NCBI GenBank assembly: GCA_963514095.1
Contig: OY741270.1
Location: 22,102,656 to 22,166,655, forward strand
Source: Eutrigla gurnardus
Lineage: Eukaryota > Chordata > Actinopteri > Perciformes > Triglidae
Reading direction: 5' to 3'
DNA: 64,000 bases
Position 1 is the stretch's first letter. Each line of letters opens with the position of its first letter. A program made the position numbers and the translations under genes. The notes beneath the pieces are model-generated. The model ran no database searches, was not told the DNA's origin, and saw nothing but the letters and a program-made list of their open reading frames with translations. Shown here piece by piece: positions 35,561 to 47,953 of the stretch.

Positions 35561-37347
35561 GGCTCCCCTCTCCTCAGCCGTGACTGTGAGAGCTCCCTTT
35601 AAAGACCAGTTGTGTCACTTCTGGCTTTGTTCTTAAACAAAGAGAACTGCCCCTCATCTGCCCGTAATTGGGCCGACTCTTGGAATGTGCTTGATGTCTC
35701 CGCGCGGGCCATTGCCGCTCCAACAGACAGGCGAGCGGTTGCCGGGACATGGGAGATGAATGAGTGGAAGTCCATCCACCCTTACTCTGTTTTCTGTTGC
35801 TTTCCTTTTCCCCCGCTTTTCTTCCTCGCCTCCTCTCTTGTCTTTCTTTTTTTTACCTCCGTTTCACCCTCTCTTAGCAGCCTATTTTCTCAGGATGGAC
35901 GATCACCCAATTGAAATAAAGAGAATCCCACCCTCGCGGTAAATGGAAAAGTCTGCTGATTGACTTCACCGGGTCTGTTTGGTCTCTCCGAGCCGCACCA
36001 CCTTGCTAAGGTTGGGCGGTTGGACGCACTACAAGGCCGTTCCGCGGCACATGTCACTAGCAGTTACCGAGGTGATGTTGACCATGGGCAGATGTTTGAG
36101 AGGGGATTGGAGGGTGTTTACGGCATTGTTACTAAAGGGAAGCAATTTAGAGAGTTCAAATTCCACTTGCAAAGGAAGGGGGGGAAAAATTGTTGAAACA
36201 GTAGTTGGCAGGCAACCAAAAGCCTGAGCCCCTAATTGTTTTCATTAATAGCAAATAATCTCAAAGTGCTTGCTCTGTATTCTGGGAAACATTATGGTGT
36301 TATGTTCAAGACGTGTACATCTGGGAAGCCTCGGAGGATTAGGTTGGAAGTTTGTCTGTAGCCCAGGTGCTCGTGTGAAAGCTTTAGGACTCGTTACGCT
36401 CCGACCACAGACGTGTTCGTGTCTTTGTGGAGGTGTTGCGAGCCTTTTGGTGTTTAAGCAACCTTGTCCGCAGAAAACAGCCCTTTGGTTTTGGTCATGA
36501 CTCATTTACTCCTGAATCCTTCACCTTTCACCCCCGGCTCCACTCTCCATGTCACTCGCTCGCAACCCTGGATAAGTAAATACATGATGTAATGTGTGGT
36601 TTTCTCTCCACTACACCCCCCCCCCCCCCCCTCCCTCCTCCAAAGCCCACCCCACCCACCTCCACCCACATCCAGAGGTGATTAAACCAGAGCACAGCAG
36701 TTATAGGTGGGGATAGCTGGGTGTGGTCAAACAGGGTCCTAAAGAGGAGGAGTTGGTCGTAGATGAGAGCAAATGGAGGGGAATTTAACAAGGTTGGTTT
36801 TGGGCAAATATAATTGAAGGGAGGGGCAGGCATGCAGGTCACCAACAGGGCGGGACTTAAAAGCAGTGAGACATCACAGACCTCGGGGATCCGTCTGGGC
36901 TGGGGGCTCCTCTGTCCCCGCAGCCTGTAGCGGGGGTCAGGCCAGCGGCTCCACCTCCCCCCGGCTGTCTGGGCTCCAGGTTCCAGGTGGGTGATTGGGG
37001 CTGTTGACTCCAGCACACGGCAGCCGCTGCCTGGTCCCGCTGCCTTATAACGATCTCCTCCAGGGATCCCAGACCCATTGTCATTCAGACTCCCCGCCAC
37101 AATTCACAAGTCTGGACCCTCCACGCTGGAGCCTGGCCCGGGATGGGCCGCCTGACTGCTGTCCCCCGTGTTTGTTTGTGTGAGAGAATGTGAGATTGTC
37201 AAGAAGAATAAGCCTTTATATATGATGGTATTTTAATAACAATGTGTTCTTACAAGTGAGTCTTAAAGCAAGTCTGGTTTGTCTCTTTTGTTATTTGACT
37301 TGAAAACCCAAATAAAAAAACTAAAAACTTAAGCAGGTAAGAGTTTA

Positions 37348-37760
37348 AAGGAGTAGTGCAACTTTTTGGAAAATACTATTTTTAGTGAGATTTAAATATA
37401 AAGATTGATACCACTCTCATATTTACTGGACCAGGAGATGGTTAGCTTAGCATAGCATTAAAAAAAAACTGGGAACTGTGGGAAACTGCTTGTCTGGCTC
37501 CACCCAAAGGTTAAAATCGTCACCTGCCAGCACCTCTTACGCCCATCGCATCTTGTTTGTTTAATCCATCGAAAAAACAAAGTGAAACCGACGAGTTGCG
37601 GTTTTATGTGGAATTACATGCCAGGCTATTTCTCGGCCAGGAACAAAGACATCCTGGAGTTTCTGCCAGTTGCCTGGAAACCTCAGTGAGGACAAAACTC
37701 CAGGGAGTCGCTACGATCTTCCTGTCTGACTCTCAGAAAAGCGAGCGAGTATATATATCC
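37348..37760 (+). repeat. Non-autonomous DNA transposon copy 1
   Basis: It starts near AAAGGAGTAGTGCAACTTTT and passes through GATACCACTCTCATATTTAC, GTTAGCTTAGCATAGCAT, CCAGCACCTCTTACGCCCAT and TTGTTTGTTTAATCCATCGA. It reaches a central hairpin (CCTGGAGTTT ... AAAACTCCAGGG). I recognise the family as an extremely common percomorph element. The inverted second half beyond the hairpin is missing, so this is a truncated copy. Confidence 0.75.
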
Positions 37761-38627
37761 GGAAATGTCGTACACGTCTTTTAATGCACCACCAGACCAC
37801 CGCTTCCTTGAAACATTTGTTTTTGTCTGCTTTAATAGAACCAACGGACATGCCGCGCCGTTTTTATAAGGTGAACAAGTCTGCCGGCCTGGTTTGTGTC
37901 TGCAGACAGAAGTTTTTCACCGGTGTAAAATAACGTGGTGTGAGTGAGTCAGAGCACTGCAGGGCCATCTTTTAGAACACGAAACGTATCAGGAAAAGGC
38001 AGCGACTGTACATGTACGCTTTGATGTGCTCTCCTCGACACGTTATAATAAGCTAGCGCCACTTCTTAGCCAGGGGAAGAAAGTATTTGTCCAAATATAT
38101 TTGGTATTTTAAGATGAGCAATGTGACGAGAGGCATGAAAAGAGTTCAGAAAAATAGGACGTGCAAATTACAAACCGTGTAAATTATGACTTGCGGGTGA
38201 CGTTGAACATTTTGCATTTTTAAGGGCGGCCGTTTGGGTATCAGTCACTTTCACCTCCGCGTAAAAGTAAACTCGGTGGTGAAACGGACGGCCGCGGAGT
38301 GGAAAAAGTGCCAGGGAGATTAATGAGGTGTGTCGTTTCTCTCTTTCACGCTATCCTTCTCTTTATCCCTCTGTTTGTCTGTGCAGGGGCTCGCGGGCCC
38401 GTGTGTGTGGGGGTCCGCGTGGGGCGTCCCGATGGGGGTAACGTGCTGAAGTAAACACGTAGAGGAGACAGCAGGGTGGTGTTCCTCTCACTCCGCTTTA
38501 TACACATCAAACAGGGAGCTAGTGTTACCTTGTTTGGGAAAAACACACCTTCTGCCGCTCATTCTCTCCCGATGATGGCCTCTTCAATCTACACACTTGC
38601 TCCCCCCCTAAACTTGTTCTCTCACAT

Positions 38628-38830
38628 ATGAAAGGAATAGTTTGACATTTTGGGAAATATGTGTATTTTCTGTCTTGTTGAGAGTTAGTTAAGAAGGGGG
38701 ACACCACTCATACAGTGTGTCCATTAACTCTAGGGCTCCAGCCAGCAGCTAGTTAGCTTATCTTAGCTTAGCATAAAGCTGGGAAACAAGGGGGTAACGG
38801 CAAACATGGATATGTCCGAAGATAGGACAG
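38628..38830 (+). repeat. Non-autonomous DNA transposon copy 2 (same family)
   Basis: GGAATAGTTTGACATTTTGG is the usual terminus of this family, followed by CACCACTCATACAGTG and CTAGTTAGCTTATCTTAGCT. It shares the TTAGCTTAGCATA core with the copy 1.3 kb to its left, in the same orientation, but ends earlier. Confidence 0.75.
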
Positions 38831-41800
38831 GCAAGCTTTAGTTTTAGTGGGGATTAAGAAAATAAGAGACACAATACTAAATAGTGAGCTCTTGAGAGAG
38901 AAAAAAAGTTTATTTGTCACGGCCACCTGCTTTAAAGTGTGCTATTGCTTGTAATTCTTCCAGTAAAGGATGACAACTCCTATGTAAGCACCAAGGTGAT
39001 GTTTAAAACAGTGTCCATGGGAACACTTTCTCCTTTAGGCCTGCCTGTCATTTATGAGGTGAGTGTTCTGCCCTCAGGACCTCCGTGGCCCCGCACGGAG
39101 ACCTACATGTGTCGGGCCGATGCTCGGTGTTTTCAGATGATGTTTCACACTGTCAGGATTGACTTATCTGAGTGGTGGAAAAGTTCCCAGGGAATATACA
39201 TGTCCCACGGACAGCTTTGGAATGTTTTTACAGAACGGCCCAGGGACCTTCAAAGACGGGGTACGATGCGGAACTCCCGCTGTGGTAACCGGAGCAAGAA
39301 ATACACCATTCTTTGTTGTCCGTTTGTTATGAGTCTATTTATCTGTTCTATTTGAACTATTCTGAAGTAGGAGATGGCCTCCAGGTGATGTTTGGTATGC
39401 AATGATGGTCGGTAAAGTAGAAAGACGTACCCTACTTTTTACAACCCCTTCCTTTTTCCTGCCTTTTCCTCGTTGACATTAAGCCTTGTGTTTGAAATGA
39501 TTGAACTAAGTAACACTGGGAGTCAAGCTAAAATGCATGTAGTATCGAATTATACATGATGTGCTACATTAGGGTTGGTGAAAAGAAAGCATGCGGTGGT
39601 TGTATACGGATCCGGTGGAGAAAAAGTGTCCATTGTAGTGCAAGCTTGGACCAATATCTTAGTTGTCAGAAACATCTCCAGTCTCTTTCGTCCTCCCCCC
39701 CTTCCCTTCCTTTCGTCCCGAGGAGAGGAGCTGAGAGATGGGACCGCAAGTCCCCTCAGAGGCTTGGTCCTCCATCAGTATCCTTAATGGATGTCAGATG
39801 TGTGTGTGAGAGGAGGCCGTAGCGTGAGCGTGTTTCATGTTAGTTCTCAGTGTGATGAGCATGGAAGCAGCTGGAGATGAACAGAAACTGCCCCGGCCTC
39901 CTTTACAATACCTCCATTTTTTATTCTGCCCTTCCAAGTAATGCCCCCCCCCTTGTGTAATATATTGGTATTAATAAAGGGAAACAAAGGCACACATTCT
40001 GTAATGGTAGAGGAAGAGGACGATATTTTGGTTTCCTGGAGAACCAGACAGCAGCCTCTTTACCTCTTCTCACTATAAATCTTGTGGCAGTTTCAATGGC
40101 TGGATGGCCATGCTCTGTGTTAATGTTTCCCCGAGTTGATTACAAAGGAGCTCAAGGCGAACTGCTCTGTTATTGCTTACAGCCACGGTACCTAATAGCA
40201 TGCTACAGCGGAGCACTTCAATCACACGCGCTGTCATACAATATCAATTTAGACCTCGAAAGGAATTTGTTATCCACCAAAGCGGATTGCTGCTGGTTCT
40301 TTACTGTAAGTGGCATCTGGGCGGATAACGCAACCGAAGGCCCCTTCTGGCAGCGCGGCTCACATCCCCGGTTGCCTGATAGGAATTCAAATTCCCCACA
40401 AACGTCTTTGTTGGAACAGCATCCTTTCACCGCAAGCATTTAACACTACGGCTCACATTTCTCTTGCCTTCTCAGTAACATTTTATTTGCATCACTTTGG
40501 GGGTTTTTCCTTACAATATTGCTCCGTGGGGAGAGTTGCGGGATGAGGACAGTGCTGGATTGCTAAAGCTTAATGAGTGAGTAATACGGCACGGTGGTGT
40601 ATTCAGCTGTTGACTGCTTTTTTTTTTTTACAAGGTGACGGAAAATAAATAACTCCAGGTGTTTCGTGAAGGAGAACCGATCTAATGCGTGAGTCAAAAA
40701 ATGAGTATTTCCCACTTGTCAACAAACAGACTTGTTTGCAGCGAGAAAGACTTGGGTGGCTGGTTGTGTGGGCCAGGCCACTAAGTGGAGCAAGGGGAGT
40801 TGAGAAGTGTTTGTATTTGTGTGTGTGTGGGAGATTATGACTTTGTCTGCACGAAGCAGGCTGCATTTACGTGTCAAAGAAAACACGCATCCACACGAGT
40901 GTTTCAAGGTTTTTCGGAAAAATCTCTGTCGTCACTGACATTCTGAAACAAACAAGCAACCTTAAATGCTCTTCTCCTTTGTCCTAATTATTTTGGAAAA
41001 CATTTTAACGGATTACAAAGTTTAGTCGAGGCTCAATAGCTGTTAACCGAGTGAGTGCTGACATCAAATGTATGATTGTGAAGCCAAATTGATCCCTAAC
41101 TCTATCCAACCTATAATCTCTGCAACGCCTAATATAAGACCGTCATTTAAAATGCAATAAGAACGTCTTTCTTGCTTTTTGTATATCAGTTGTCCGCCAT
41201 AGTCTGCAGGCCTACTGACTGCATGTAAATGCATTTGTGTGAATATGCTCTCTGAACAAATTGCATAATAGAAAAAGTTAGAGAGACCACCACAAACAAA
41301 CACAGGACTTGCAACCAGGAGGCCGGCATCCCAGAGTTATTTATATATATATATTTTTTATATTTTACTCATTTTAAGTCCAACCATGATGTTTGTCCTA
41401 AAACTTTCATAGTGGAAGTTTGCCTAAACCAAACTGTGGCTGACATAAACAATAATATAATAATGAAGTGTCAGAAATGTTGTGTGGATTAGAGAGAAAA
41501 AGGTGCGTGTTCAAATGAATGCATGCAAAACACATCTTTCAACGTACCCCCCCCCCCCCCCCCCCCCAAAAAAAACCTAGAGGCACAGAGACAAAGTGTG
41601 AGAAAGAATCAAAGGGGGTTCATTTGTGAGGGAGCTGGGGTTGAAGCAGGTTGGCTGATTGTTGGGGAATTCGAAGCGGGCAGCCAGTTGGTAGGCTTCC
41701 CATTGCTCTGCAGGACGGGGGCGGAGGGCCTCATTATATCTCTCTCCATGTCGGGCCCTTAAGTCCGTCTCCTCAGCGCCCGTTCTGTTTGTTTAGAGAG

Positions 41801-42500
41801 CCACAGCCTTTTTAAGCTACGTTTGGCCTAATGAGCCCATTATCTGTCAATGATCCACAAAGAGGCCCTCCTCTCTCTCTCTCGCTCCCTCTCCACCTCC
41901 CTGCAGCTCACCTCGCTTCCCTTTCTCCTCCTTTCACCCTAGTTTTCTGCTACTTCCCCCCTTTTTTCTTGTGCACAACTCACAGTCAGACACCCCTCTT
42001 TCTCCGTCCACCTTCCTTAGCTCACCCCCCCCCCCTCCTTTCCTGAACCTGTCACACACTGTACTCATTCCTCTCCCTCAGGACAACAGCGTAACCTCCT
42101 CCCTTTTAAAAAACACCCAGCCTCCTTTGAGGCTGTGCATTTCCCCCCCCGTTGTTCGGAGACACTCTGGGTTTAATGGCCTCACACCTGCAGACGACGT
42201 TGCCCCTCTTCAACACAGCTGACGGTGTGAGTTGACAGTAGCAACGGAGGTCAACGGTGTTCTGGAGGACGATGAGGAGGAGACCCCCGTCACACCTGCA
42301 GGATGACGATCTTCACTTCGGGGAATAAAATACTATGGCGTGTGTTTTCATGTGGTGCGTGCGTTCAGGCCCCCGCGAGTCACATCGCAGGTGTTTCAAG
42401 TATGAAGTGGGGAGTAGATTCTCAGAAACCCCTTTCCCCTCCTGGATCAGCATGTGGGACCCACTCCTTGTTTCGAGCAGTAGCCACCGAAAGCTGGTAC
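38831..42500. other. Non-coding desert segment
   Basis: No exon was supported. It has T- and A-rich runs, a C21 tract followed by A8 at 41547-41575, and CT-rich sequence at 41870-42060. The remaining sequence is unique but unremarkable. Confidence 0.5.
41547..41575. repeat. C21-A8 homopolymer pair
   Basis: An uninterrupted run of 21 C followed by 8 A. Assembly or polymerase error in length is likely. Confidence 0.9.
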
Positions 42501-42524
42501 GATCAGCCCCTCCGCCTGGGCCTG

Positions 42525-42680
42525 GTTGCCCCGTTAACAATGAAGACTTAATTATGGTGATCTGGTAATAGCGGAGAAAATGGAAGGAATGCTTGTCCTC
42601 ATGGCCATACTCAAAGCAGGATTAACTGCACGAGCTGCACTCTCCAACCTCCACAAGCTCGACCGGCCCCTCTCACAGCT
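42525..42680. promoter_or_regulatory. Candidate conserved non-coding element B
   Basis: A SOX-type AACAATG (42536-42542) is followed seven bases later by homeodomain TAATTA (42549-42554), in a unique block with no repeat character. SOX plus homeodomain spacing is common in developmental enhancers. Inference only. Confidence 0.3.
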
Positions 42681-42889
42681 GCTTTTGTCTCGGAGAGGAG
42701 GGTGTGAGGAGGGAGGAGAGGAAGAAAAGAGAAGAAAAAAAAAAAAGACAAAGAATATTAATCTGCTGGGTGCAGGATCTTAATTCGATTTAATGAAGGG
42801 TGCTTTAAGTCTGAGAGGCTTTGCACTCGCACACCTCCACAGGCACGTACACATGCACATGCACCCGGGCGCTCACACATGTAGGTCCT

Positions 42890-43100
42890 ATTGATCCGTT
42901 GGAACAAACCCTATTATGGGCAATTATGTTATTCGCCAGCCATGGCAAATCCATTTCTTTGCTTTCATTTCTTGCTAATACATGAAAAGGAAATCTATTA
43001 AGCTCGAACGTGATGCTTCCTGTTCTCGCCGAGTGTGAGATCGGAAATCTTTGTTTCCGTCTCGCGGTAATGCTTTTGTCTCTCATCACTTTGAACCCTG
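42890..43100. promoter_or_regulatory. Candidate conserved non-coding element C
   Basis: A unique, repeat-free block between simple sequence, with GGGCAATTATG and GCTAATACATGAAAAGGAAA. Similar texture to element B, which lies nearby. No coding frame fits. Confidence 0.25.
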
Positions 43101-43539
43101 ATTCTTGAAAGAGAGAAAAAAAAAAGACTTCAAAAGGAAAAATGGCACATTTGTTCTTGTTTTTTCCCCCCCTATAACTGACCCAGGGGCGATCCGATTC
43201 TTTTAACTTCCATCTCGCGTTTGTGGATGCATTTCTAGTAGCTTGAGTTAAACCTGCAGCGTGGAGAATCACGCAGTGCCCCAGACCTCGCCATAAAGCA
43301 AAACAATCACAAAAGAAGGCCTCTCATTTCACCCCCTTATTGCCCCTTTTCCCCTCCCTTAAAAAAAAAAAAAAGAACAAGCAAAACCAGTCTCTCCATC
43401 TCTCCGCCAATGCAGGAGAAGCCCATTACTATGTTCATCTTCTCAACGTTTGACAGGTGGAAGTAGAACTTTGGGGTTTATGTTTTAATTATAAAGAATT
43501 CCAGATGTGGAGGGGGGCTCATAAATTAGAAGCAGAGCT

Positions 43540-43760
43540 ACTCAAATGTCTTTTTTCAAAGGGACCAAGCGGGTCAGCATCTGCTTCTCATTGTAGCCAA
43601 TGTTATTAAGGGCCCTGACTACAGAAAGGCCCAAGTCCCCCGTCTGGCCCCACAATAATTGACACTATTAAATGTGCCTAAACAGATTTAGAGCGTCCAG
43701 AAAAGTTACATTTGTCTTGCAGAATGACTCTAATCATCTATTTTGGATTGAAGGGACCTA
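43540..43760. promoter_or_regulatory. Candidate conserved non-coding element D
   Basis: CACAATAATTGACACTATTA (43651-43670) combines an ACAAT SOX-like site with TAATTG. It is surrounded by unique sequence free of microsatellites. Suspected enhancer by texture and location only. Confidence 0.3.
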
Positions 43761-45940
43761 AAGAGGTGGAACCACACCTAATCTGGTACATGATAGAGAG
43801 GGAGCGAGAAAAGAAAGCAGGCAAAGCTGGAAAAAAAAAACTGCACAAATACAAACAAATTAGGCCAGAACGGCTCTGTGAAGGAATGTCAGGGAGGGCG
43901 GGAGAGAACGAGGAGGAGTGAGGTCTGAACTGTATTACCACACTCCAGACCATGCTGCTCGGGCTGCAGCGGGTTGAGCCGAATGCACATGGATGGCTTT
44001 ACAAAAGCACCAGTCATGAAAGACCATCTGCTCCACTCCTCTGGTGATCTTTTAAACCCACATTAATGCATGTTTTTTCTCCTCCTAGAATGATGTGATA
44101 CTTTCAGAGCGTTTTTTTCTCTCTTCCCTCTGGGGCTCAATTCAGCCTGTTGGCCAACGTTTCAGAGTGGATATATTTAACAAGGTACGAGTTTGATTTC
44201 TGACACATTACTGTTATTTCAGACAGGCATGTTCGAAGCCCCTTCCGCTGCTGCAGAATCGGGAGCGGAAGCAGAGGGAGGTCCCCGCGAACCGATTGGC
44301 TGCGGAACTGGCGTTTGGAGCCGGTGGGTGAAAACAGAGGGGGTGCAACAGGGGGAGGACGGGACGCATGGGGAAGGGTGCAGAGGGTCATAAGGTTGGC
44401 GTGAGGGTGCAATGTTTCTCTACGGTGCGGGGAAAAAAGAAACAACTCCTTCATCCAAAAAAGTGGAGCCAGATCGGCAGAAGTAAAGTGGGGCAGGAAC
44501 TCTCAGGGGTGTGATTGAAAGGGTGAGAAGTTAATTTGGCAGCTTTTCCTCCTCGCTTTGCTAATGTTTCCTCTCAGGACTAAACACCCTCAGCACCCCC
44601 CCTCCACCACCTCACCTCTCCAAACTCTCTAACCCCCCCAGACACCCCGCTTACACCCCACCACCCACCACCCAACTTCCACTTCCAGCCCCTTCCAAAC
44701 ACACATATCTGCTACCCTACCTATGCCATGGTTCGCTTCTTCAAACATCCACACGCCTTGTTTCCATTTCTCACTACCCCTCCTCCTCTTGGTCCACCCC
44801 CCCCTCCATCGTCTCAGCATAAGCTGACTGCCCCCCCCCCCCCTCGTGAAAAAGCACCCTCCATCACAGCGGTGCACGCTGACCCGAGACGAAACCTTTT
44901 CTCCCCAGGAAACATCCTGCTCTGAAACACTTTGGCTCAAGTGTGTTTTCTCCCGGGACATGGAGAGGAGGGCGGGCGGAGGTTTCTGAGGTGATGGCGG
45001 TGCGGTACTTGAGCTAAATGGAGACCATGTTGGTGTATCTTCACGGCCTGTCAATCAGGAGCCTGCTGATGTGTAAGGGGCGCTCTGCTACAGCTCAGGA
45101 GAGCATGAAGGGTCAGCGTGGGGCAGTGGCGGAGGTGGTGGTGGTGGGTAATGGCTTCGGTGTGTACATAGATGTGTGCATGCGCATTTGATGTGTGTGT
45201 CGCGCTGGCGAGAACCACATGGTGTCCTTGCTCTCCTCACTCACCACATGCACGATCACTCCCATCAACGGGAGAGTGTTGTAGGGGAGGGGAGCGTTGC
45301 TGTGGAGAGGAAGGGGCGAGGGAGTTAGGCCATATTTGCTGTGAGAAAATGCATATTTTCCCCTCTCCATTTCTCCATTTTGGCTTTCAAAACGAGTCCA
45401 GAGTGGATATATTTGAAAGTTAATCTTCACTGACATGGCCGAATTCTTCACTGAACCGGCAATCAACACCTACAACTGTCTCTGTGATTGTACGTCATGT
45501 GACGTCAATATAACTGATACTATATGCCAATACGAGTGGTGTCATTAGGTACGATTTCAGCCAGTTTTCCTCTCCTTTGTACATAAAAACACCAGAAACT
45601 GGAAAATGTAGCTGACCGTTTACAAAAATAAGTTTCCATATCACAAAAGAGAACATTAACATAGTGATCGCTGAATGAAACAGATAAATCAAATGCACAG
45701 GTTGCTTCTGCTTCAACCCACATTCATGTCACGTTACATGCCTCAACCAGAAACCTCCAGACGAGGAGACTTATATATTCCCCCCCTCTCTATCACAATA
45801 ACGGCTTATAGAAACAGCATTAACATGGAGCAGATGAGAGAAATACCTTAATTAAAAAACAAACCATGCCTTTTAGACGGAAACACATTAGTTGCAGGAA
45901 TATAAATTAATGGAAACACACAGATTAACAATCTGATTTA
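43761..45940. other. Non-coding desert segment
   Basis: No exon was supported. It contains C/T-rich low-complexity sequence (about 44590-44850, with short C runs), whose antisense gives misleading glycine/tryptophan-rich frames, and AT-rich unique sequence to the right. Confidence 0.5.
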
Positions 45941-45954
45941 AAAAACATTTTCTG

Positions 45955-46100
45955 GGGAGTAGTTTGGAGGTTTGGTGCCTTGCTCAAAGGCACCTCAGCA
46001 AACTGGCAACTTTCCAGCTACCAGCATCCCCATGCGTAACTTCAACCATCGACTCTCCGATTCCTAAACCAAGCCCCAAACAGCCTGTGCAGCCTCTCAG
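45955..46100 (-). repeat. Degraded tRNA-derived SINE
   Basis: GGTGCCTTGCTCAAAGGCAC (45973-45992) followed by CCTCAGCA...AACTGGCAAC and TTTCCAGCTACCAGCATC is the order of a familiar teleost SINE body read in reverse. On the minus strand, GGTTGAAGTT (about 46040-46049) sits where the B-box GGTTCAAGTC should be, so the Pol III promoter is decayed. Recognition is from memory. Confidence 0.6.
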
Positions 46101-47059
46101 ACTCAACCATTTTCCAGGCAGCTAAGTCCCTGAGGGTCCAGGTCTAAGTCCCGGACACTGGGACTGGGCTGACCCATCCTCACTTTTTAAAAAACATTTA
46201 TTTAATAGACTGTACAAAACCAAGACTGGGAATATAGTAAACAAAGCAAACCTGGCCATAATGTAATTTATCTGGAACTAGAAATCAGGTGGTGATGGGG
46301 AACAAGAAATAGCAGAGAAAAGACAGTTGTAAGCAGAATGGAACATCCCGACTCCTTCAGGCCACACACAGCCCAGAACATGGAGCGGATTTCCTTCAGT
46401 TTAAGCCAAACATCTTCAGTCATGAGACTGAGGGAAAGAGGAATGGCGATTGAGTGGGAAGATAAAACGACAATATATTAAAGCAATAAACGTTCCATGT
46501 TATGAACATGCACATGGCCTCCATGAGTCACACACAACATAAAAGTTTACAGTTGGGAATGTGGCACCCTAAAGGTCGCACAAATATCTCTGAAACAACT
46601 TGACTAAGCCTCAGAAAGACACGAGTCAAGGTCAGGGGGGCATGCGTGTCATTACCCCGACATGGAAATTGAATTTGACGGAATTATGTGCATATCTGAG
46701 AGCACCAGTTTTTAGTGGCCCCCTAGTCTATAGCATGGAGGGTGGGGTTGTCCTACTGGGTTCCAATAGGACTGACATCACCTTGGAGCTGTGGCTCATT
46801 TGGCTGCAGCGGACCCCGCCGCATGTACAACACTAATCAAACATACTTGCTGGCTGAGGCCAGTCGCTTGCACACACGCCCATGACCTCAGACATGTGTA
46901 CCTACACGGCCACACGTGTGCACACTTACACACAATCACAAGGCATGATCTCACACGGCGACACAGACGGCACACGCTCGTAGGCAATCGTCCCCGTAAA
47001 TCTCCTCGTCGCCTCCGTGCCCGTAAGTACCACTGGGGTCCCCGTTGCGTGAGCGGTCC

Positions 47060-47260
47060 CTTCTAGCTGAATTATTTCTCAACATTCCCAGACAATGTCC
47101 ACGGAGGGATCGCAGGAATCTCGCCATGAGGTAATCAGATGTGACACGCTATAGCTTTGAGCGTGAAACGTGTTGTTATCCTCGTCTGATGCGAAAGCTT
47201 ATATCAGAGATGAAGTGAGGACATATTTGGAGATACCTTCTTTCTCTGTGCGTGAGTGCT
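47060..47260. promoter_or_regulatory. Candidate conserved non-coding element E
   Basis: A unique block with GAATTATTTCTCAACATTCC and GCTTATATCAGAGATGAAG, immediately left of a cluster of simple repeats. Weak support. Confidence 0.2.
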
Positions 47261-47294
47261 ATATCATTTCATCCTTTAACCTATGTAATCGCAG

Positions 47295-47322
47295 AATATA
47301 TATATATATATATATATATATT
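47295..47322. repeat. (TA)n microsatellite
   Basis: About 13 perfect TA units. Confidence 0.9.
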
Positions 47323-47510
47323 TCTGAGTTTACTTGTGCACATGTATTCTCCCCGAGGCCGGCCAGCCGCGGGTGCCGGATAGGAGTGCACGCGGCTAAC
47401 ACACTGCAGGTTGCAGTGTGAGACAGGCCAGGTCGGCTGGTGACAGTGTGCAGCCCCTCTCCTGCCTCATTTATCTGCTATGGCAGCGGACAGAATGCAA
47501 TTTCCTGCGA

Positions 47511-47558
47511 GGGGGAGGCCGGGGGGGGGGGGGTCGTCGGTGAGGGGGGTGGGGGGGG
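47511..47558 (+). other. Predicted G-quadruplex-forming sequence
   Basis: Four G tracts on the plus strand lie within 48 bases: G5 (47511-47515), G13 (47521-47533), G6 (47544-47549) and G8 (47551-47558). This satisfies the usual four-tract rule, apart from one ten-base loop. Confidence 0.6.
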
Positions 47559-47697
47559 ATGCAAAGAACATCAAAGGCCCCTGAAAGCTATCAGGAACTT
47601 GAGTACTGCCAGCGCTGCGTGCCAACTCGCCAGCCCTCCCTCACCCTGTGGTGCACCCGGACGTCAGCCATGGCTATACACACCATTCACAGTGTTC

Positions 47698-47701
<4 letters not shown>

Positions 47702-47752
<51 letters not shown>
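47702..47752. repeat. (GT)n microsatellite
   Basis: About 25 perfect GT units; gives an artefactual Val-Cys frame. Confidence 0.95.
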
Positions 47753-47755
<3 letters not shown>

Positions 47756-47932
47756 AGGATAAAAATACCCCTCCATTTAGAGGCTCAGACACCTTGAGCC
47801 GGAGCACTCAGGGCAGCCATTAGGCATGTTGCAGTATGAGGAGAAGGTCACAGTTTATCACCCCTGCTGCCACCCTACCTCTCCAACACAAACACCCGCC
47901 CGTTCTCCTCTCCACCCACCCTACAGCCTCCA

Positions 47933-47953
47933 CCCCCCCCCCCCCCCCCCCCC
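47933..47953. repeat. C21 homopolymer
   Basis: Twenty-one consecutive C within C-rich sequence starting near 47880. Confidence 0.9.

Larger units (their letters stand above)
33886..37340. other. Non-coding flank upstream of ddhd1
   Basis: No exon was supported. It contains ATGC/TGCA-rich simple sequence (about 34260-34420), a CT-rich tract (35395-35441), a unique block around 35440-35560 that may be regulatory, and a C16 tract with surrounding C-rich sequence near 36616-36670. A 182-codon frame antisense to the C-rich part is glycine/proline-biased and not credible. Confidence 0.55.

Noticed and set aside
36552..37100. 182-codon minus-strand frame
   Set aside because: It crosses a poly-C tract, which gives a Gly run, has no family resemblance and no splice or promoter context.
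38939..39355. 138-codon plus-strand frame
   Set aside because: It begins near a transposon copy and shows no known domain; the apparent cysteines and tryptophans are scattered without pattern.
47440..47762. Cysteine/valine-rich frames
   Set aside because: Products of the (GT)n microsatellite, as are similar frames at 30258-30476, 30967-31155 and 55229-55450.
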